DNA from: an uncultured Verrucomicrobiota bacterium
GTDB lineage: Bacteria; Verrucomicrobiota; Kiritimatiellia; SS1-B-03-39; UBA6053
Assembly: GCA_937127435.1 (NCBI GenBank)
Contig: CAKZLZ010000059.1
Span: 1-37,082 of the forward strand
Direction: 5' to 3'
DNA length: 37,082 nt
The notes beneath the pieces are model-generated. The model was not told where the DNA came from and did no database searches. It was given only the letters and a program-made list of their open reading frames with translations. Below, piece after piece: positions 36,146-37,082 of this stretch (its first letter is position 1; every line of letters starts with the position of its first letter). The position numbers were made by a program, and so were the translations under genes.

Positions 36146-36553
36146 ATGTCCAACGAAGCTGACATCATTATCTGCCCGAGCTGCCAATGCCACAATTCGG
36201 CGGCCGTCTACACCTGCAGCGAATGCGGGAGCCCCTTACATCAGCCCCGAAGTTTGGATCCCATACAACAGGCCATGCAGTCCGAAGCCGAAGGCCTTCA
36301 CCAGATCATCCACAGTCCCCGGAAACCGATAGTGCTCATTGGAACCTGGGTCCTGTTTCTCCCCATGCTGCTCGCGGGAGTTATGATGTCGGTGATAAGT
36401 AGGGAGCATTTTGATTTAAAGGACCCGGAGAGTCTTAAAGGTACCGGGATGTCATTATTTTTTGTCTTGTTCCCGCTCTATATTTTAATCCAAAGTACCC
36501 GAAATTTTTTCAAGAAAAGCACACCCCCACAAACACCCGGAGAAACGCCATGA
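36146..36553 (+). CDS. Zinc-ribbon membrane protein
   Basis: A 135-residue protein. The N-terminal zinc ribbon is IICPSCQCHNSAAVYTCSEC followed by GSPL. A spacer of about 40 residues leads to two membrane segments (VLIGTWVLFLPMLLAGVMMS and MSLFFVLFPLYILIQS). Function unknown. Its stop overlaps the next gene's start by 4 bp, so the two are translationally coupled. It resembles the small zinc-ribbon membrane proteins common in PVC genomes; no partner is known. Confidence 0.65.
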   Translation: MSNEADIIICPSCQCHNSAAVYTCSECGSPLHQPRSLDPIQQAMQSEAEGLHQIIHSPRKPIVLIGTWVLFLPMLLAGVMMSVISREHFDLKDPESLKGTGMSLFFVLFPLYILIQSTRNFFKKSTPPQTPGETP

Positions 36554-36795
36554 CTCTACAAACCCTCACCACCTTTTTCGCCTGGACCACCACTTTTCAC
36601 ATCGTGCTCCTGCTCCTCTCCAGTATTGCGATTATGGGATTCAGAAAGCCCATCGCACAAATCCACGCAAAGATCACCGGCCTTTCCGAAGCTGAATTAT
36701 CCAGTCTCTATTTCCGCTTTTTAGCCAACTACAAACTCGGACTGATCCTGTTCAGTCTGGTGCCGTATTTGGCCTTGCGGTTGATGTTATCGTAA
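36550..36795 (+). CDS. Small membrane protein, DUF6868-like
   Basis: An 81-residue protein with two membrane helices (FHIVLLLLSSIAIMGF and LILFSLVPYLALRLML) and a connecting amphipathic stretch (IHAKITGLSEAELSSLYFRF, then LANYK). The pattern F-W-T-x-H, I-HAKITGLSE, YF-LANYK and VPYLALR fits the DUF6868 family of small inner-membrane proteins of unknown function found in marine bacteria. The ATG overlaps the preceding stop. The start of the repeat region follows at once. Confidence 0.7.
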   Translation: MTLQTLTTFFAWTTTFHIVLLLLSSIAIMGFRKPIAQIHAKITGLSEAELSSLYFRFLANYKLGLILFSLVPYLALRLMLS

Positions 36796-36813
36796 CCGGC
36801 GCCAAGCGTTTGA

Positions 36814-36880
36814 AGTACGCGCAACTCGTGTGGAGTACGCGCAACTCGTGTGGAGTGCGCACAATTCGTGTGGAGTGCGC
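36814..36880 (+). repeat. 20-bp tandem repeat, three units plus a partial
   Basis: The unit AGTACGCGCAACTCGTGTGG occurs at 36814-36833 and 36834-36853 exactly, and at 36854-36873 as a variant (AGTGCGCACAATTCGTGTGG); a fourth starts at 36874 and merges into the inverted repeat. There is no spacer, so it is not a CRISPR. Confidence 0.75.
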
Positions 36881-37071
36881 ACGCGCAGGGAGGCACGACC
36901 GCAGCTTGCGCTTTTCTTTTTCTACAATCCAGAAAACTCCAACTTCCCCCCCTCGAAGCTTTGGTCGTTCCTCCCGTTGCTTCCCTGGCCGTTTCCGTGC
37001 CGTCCAGGCGCGGGCAGGCTTCGCCCCCAAAGCGGAAGCTGCGGTCGTACCTCCCTGCGCGTCCGCACTCC
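36872..37071. repeat. 200-bp inverted-repeat element (43-bp arms)
   Basis: Arm 36872-36914 and arm 37029-37071 are reverse complements at 40 of 43 bases. The centre (36915-37028) contains hairpin repeat copy E. No coding sequence is convincing. A MITE-like element or large structured repeat. Confidence 0.7.
36984..37018 (+). repeat. Short hairpin repeat, copy E (variant loop)
   Basis: CCTGGCCG and CGGGCAGG arms around a 19-nt interior, in the centre of the 200-bp inverted repeat. Confidence 0.55.
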
Positions 37072-37082
37072 AAAAGCAACTA

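Noticed and set aside
36814..36880. Possible CRISPR array
   Set aside because: Repeats are 20 bp and directly abutting with no spacers; no cas genes.
36729..37079. 116-residue minus-strand ORF at the right edge
   Set aside because: Runs through the tandem and inverted repeats and overlaps the DUF6868-like gene; its composition reflects the repeats.

Overview
The window looks like chromosome from a PVC-group bacterium, most likely Verrucomicrobiota or the related Kiritimatiellota. This rests on two secreted proteins with PEP-CTERM tails, a sialate O-acetylesterase-type secreted hydrolase, a SUMF1/formylglycine-enzyme remnant, a pseudopilin-like protein, a divergent ECF-like sigma factor beside a Pkn-type kinase, and many palindromic intergenic repeats. 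No 16S or ribosomal marker is present, so this is inference. No tRNA, rRNA, CRISPR array, phage or intact insertion sequence was seen.

Layout. 1-2638 (minus): a secreted sialate O-acetylesterase running off the left edge, with an AraC regulator upstream. 2745-3602 (plus): PEP-CTERM protein with a terminator. 3777-5356 (minus): acetylglutamate kinase and a thioredoxin-like 2Fe-2S ferredoxin. 5411-8055: a repeat-rich stretch with a secreted SnoaL/DUF4440 protein, a LuxR regulator, a decayed SUMF1 fragment, two copies of a MITE-like element and a long inverted repeat. 8151-10717 (minus): glutamate dehydrogenase, a PEP-CTERM protein and a small secretin/STN-like secreted protein. 10835-12065 (plus): a NifX-like protein overlapping a metallo-beta-lactamase-fold hydrolase. 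12068-14731 (minus): a PerR-like Fur regulator and KatG, with a perfect palindrome in front. 14793-21284: zinc-ribbon membrane protein, ADP-ribosylglycohydrolase-family protein, cyclophilin, L7/L12-C-like protein, pseudopilin, CFI-box-like membrane protein, third MITE-like copy and GNAT acetyltransferase. 21513-27608 (plus): gltB and gltD, closed by a strong terminator.

27810-36028 (minus) is the most interesting part. It is a compact run of eight genes, most overlapping or nearly so: sigma factor, unknown protein, Ser/Thr kinase with zinc ribbon and TPRs, FHA protein, PqqD-like protein, ATP-grasp ligase, fold-III PLP decarboxylase, and a urea-transporter-like membrane domain fused to an M23 peptidase. 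It pairs a phospho-signalling module with an enzymatic module that suggests ligation of an amino acid or peptide, decarboxylation, and an envelope or export step. No precursor peptide is visible and the product is unknown. A small divergent operon (36146-36795) and a large inverted repeat with a 20-bp tandem repeat follow.

Ammonia assimilation is represented twice (glutamate dehydrogenase and GltBD), and acetylglutamate kinase begins arginine synthesis from the same glutamate pool. KatG with its adjacent regulator looks like a self-contained peroxide-response unit. At least three families of short palindromic repeats are scattered between genes.
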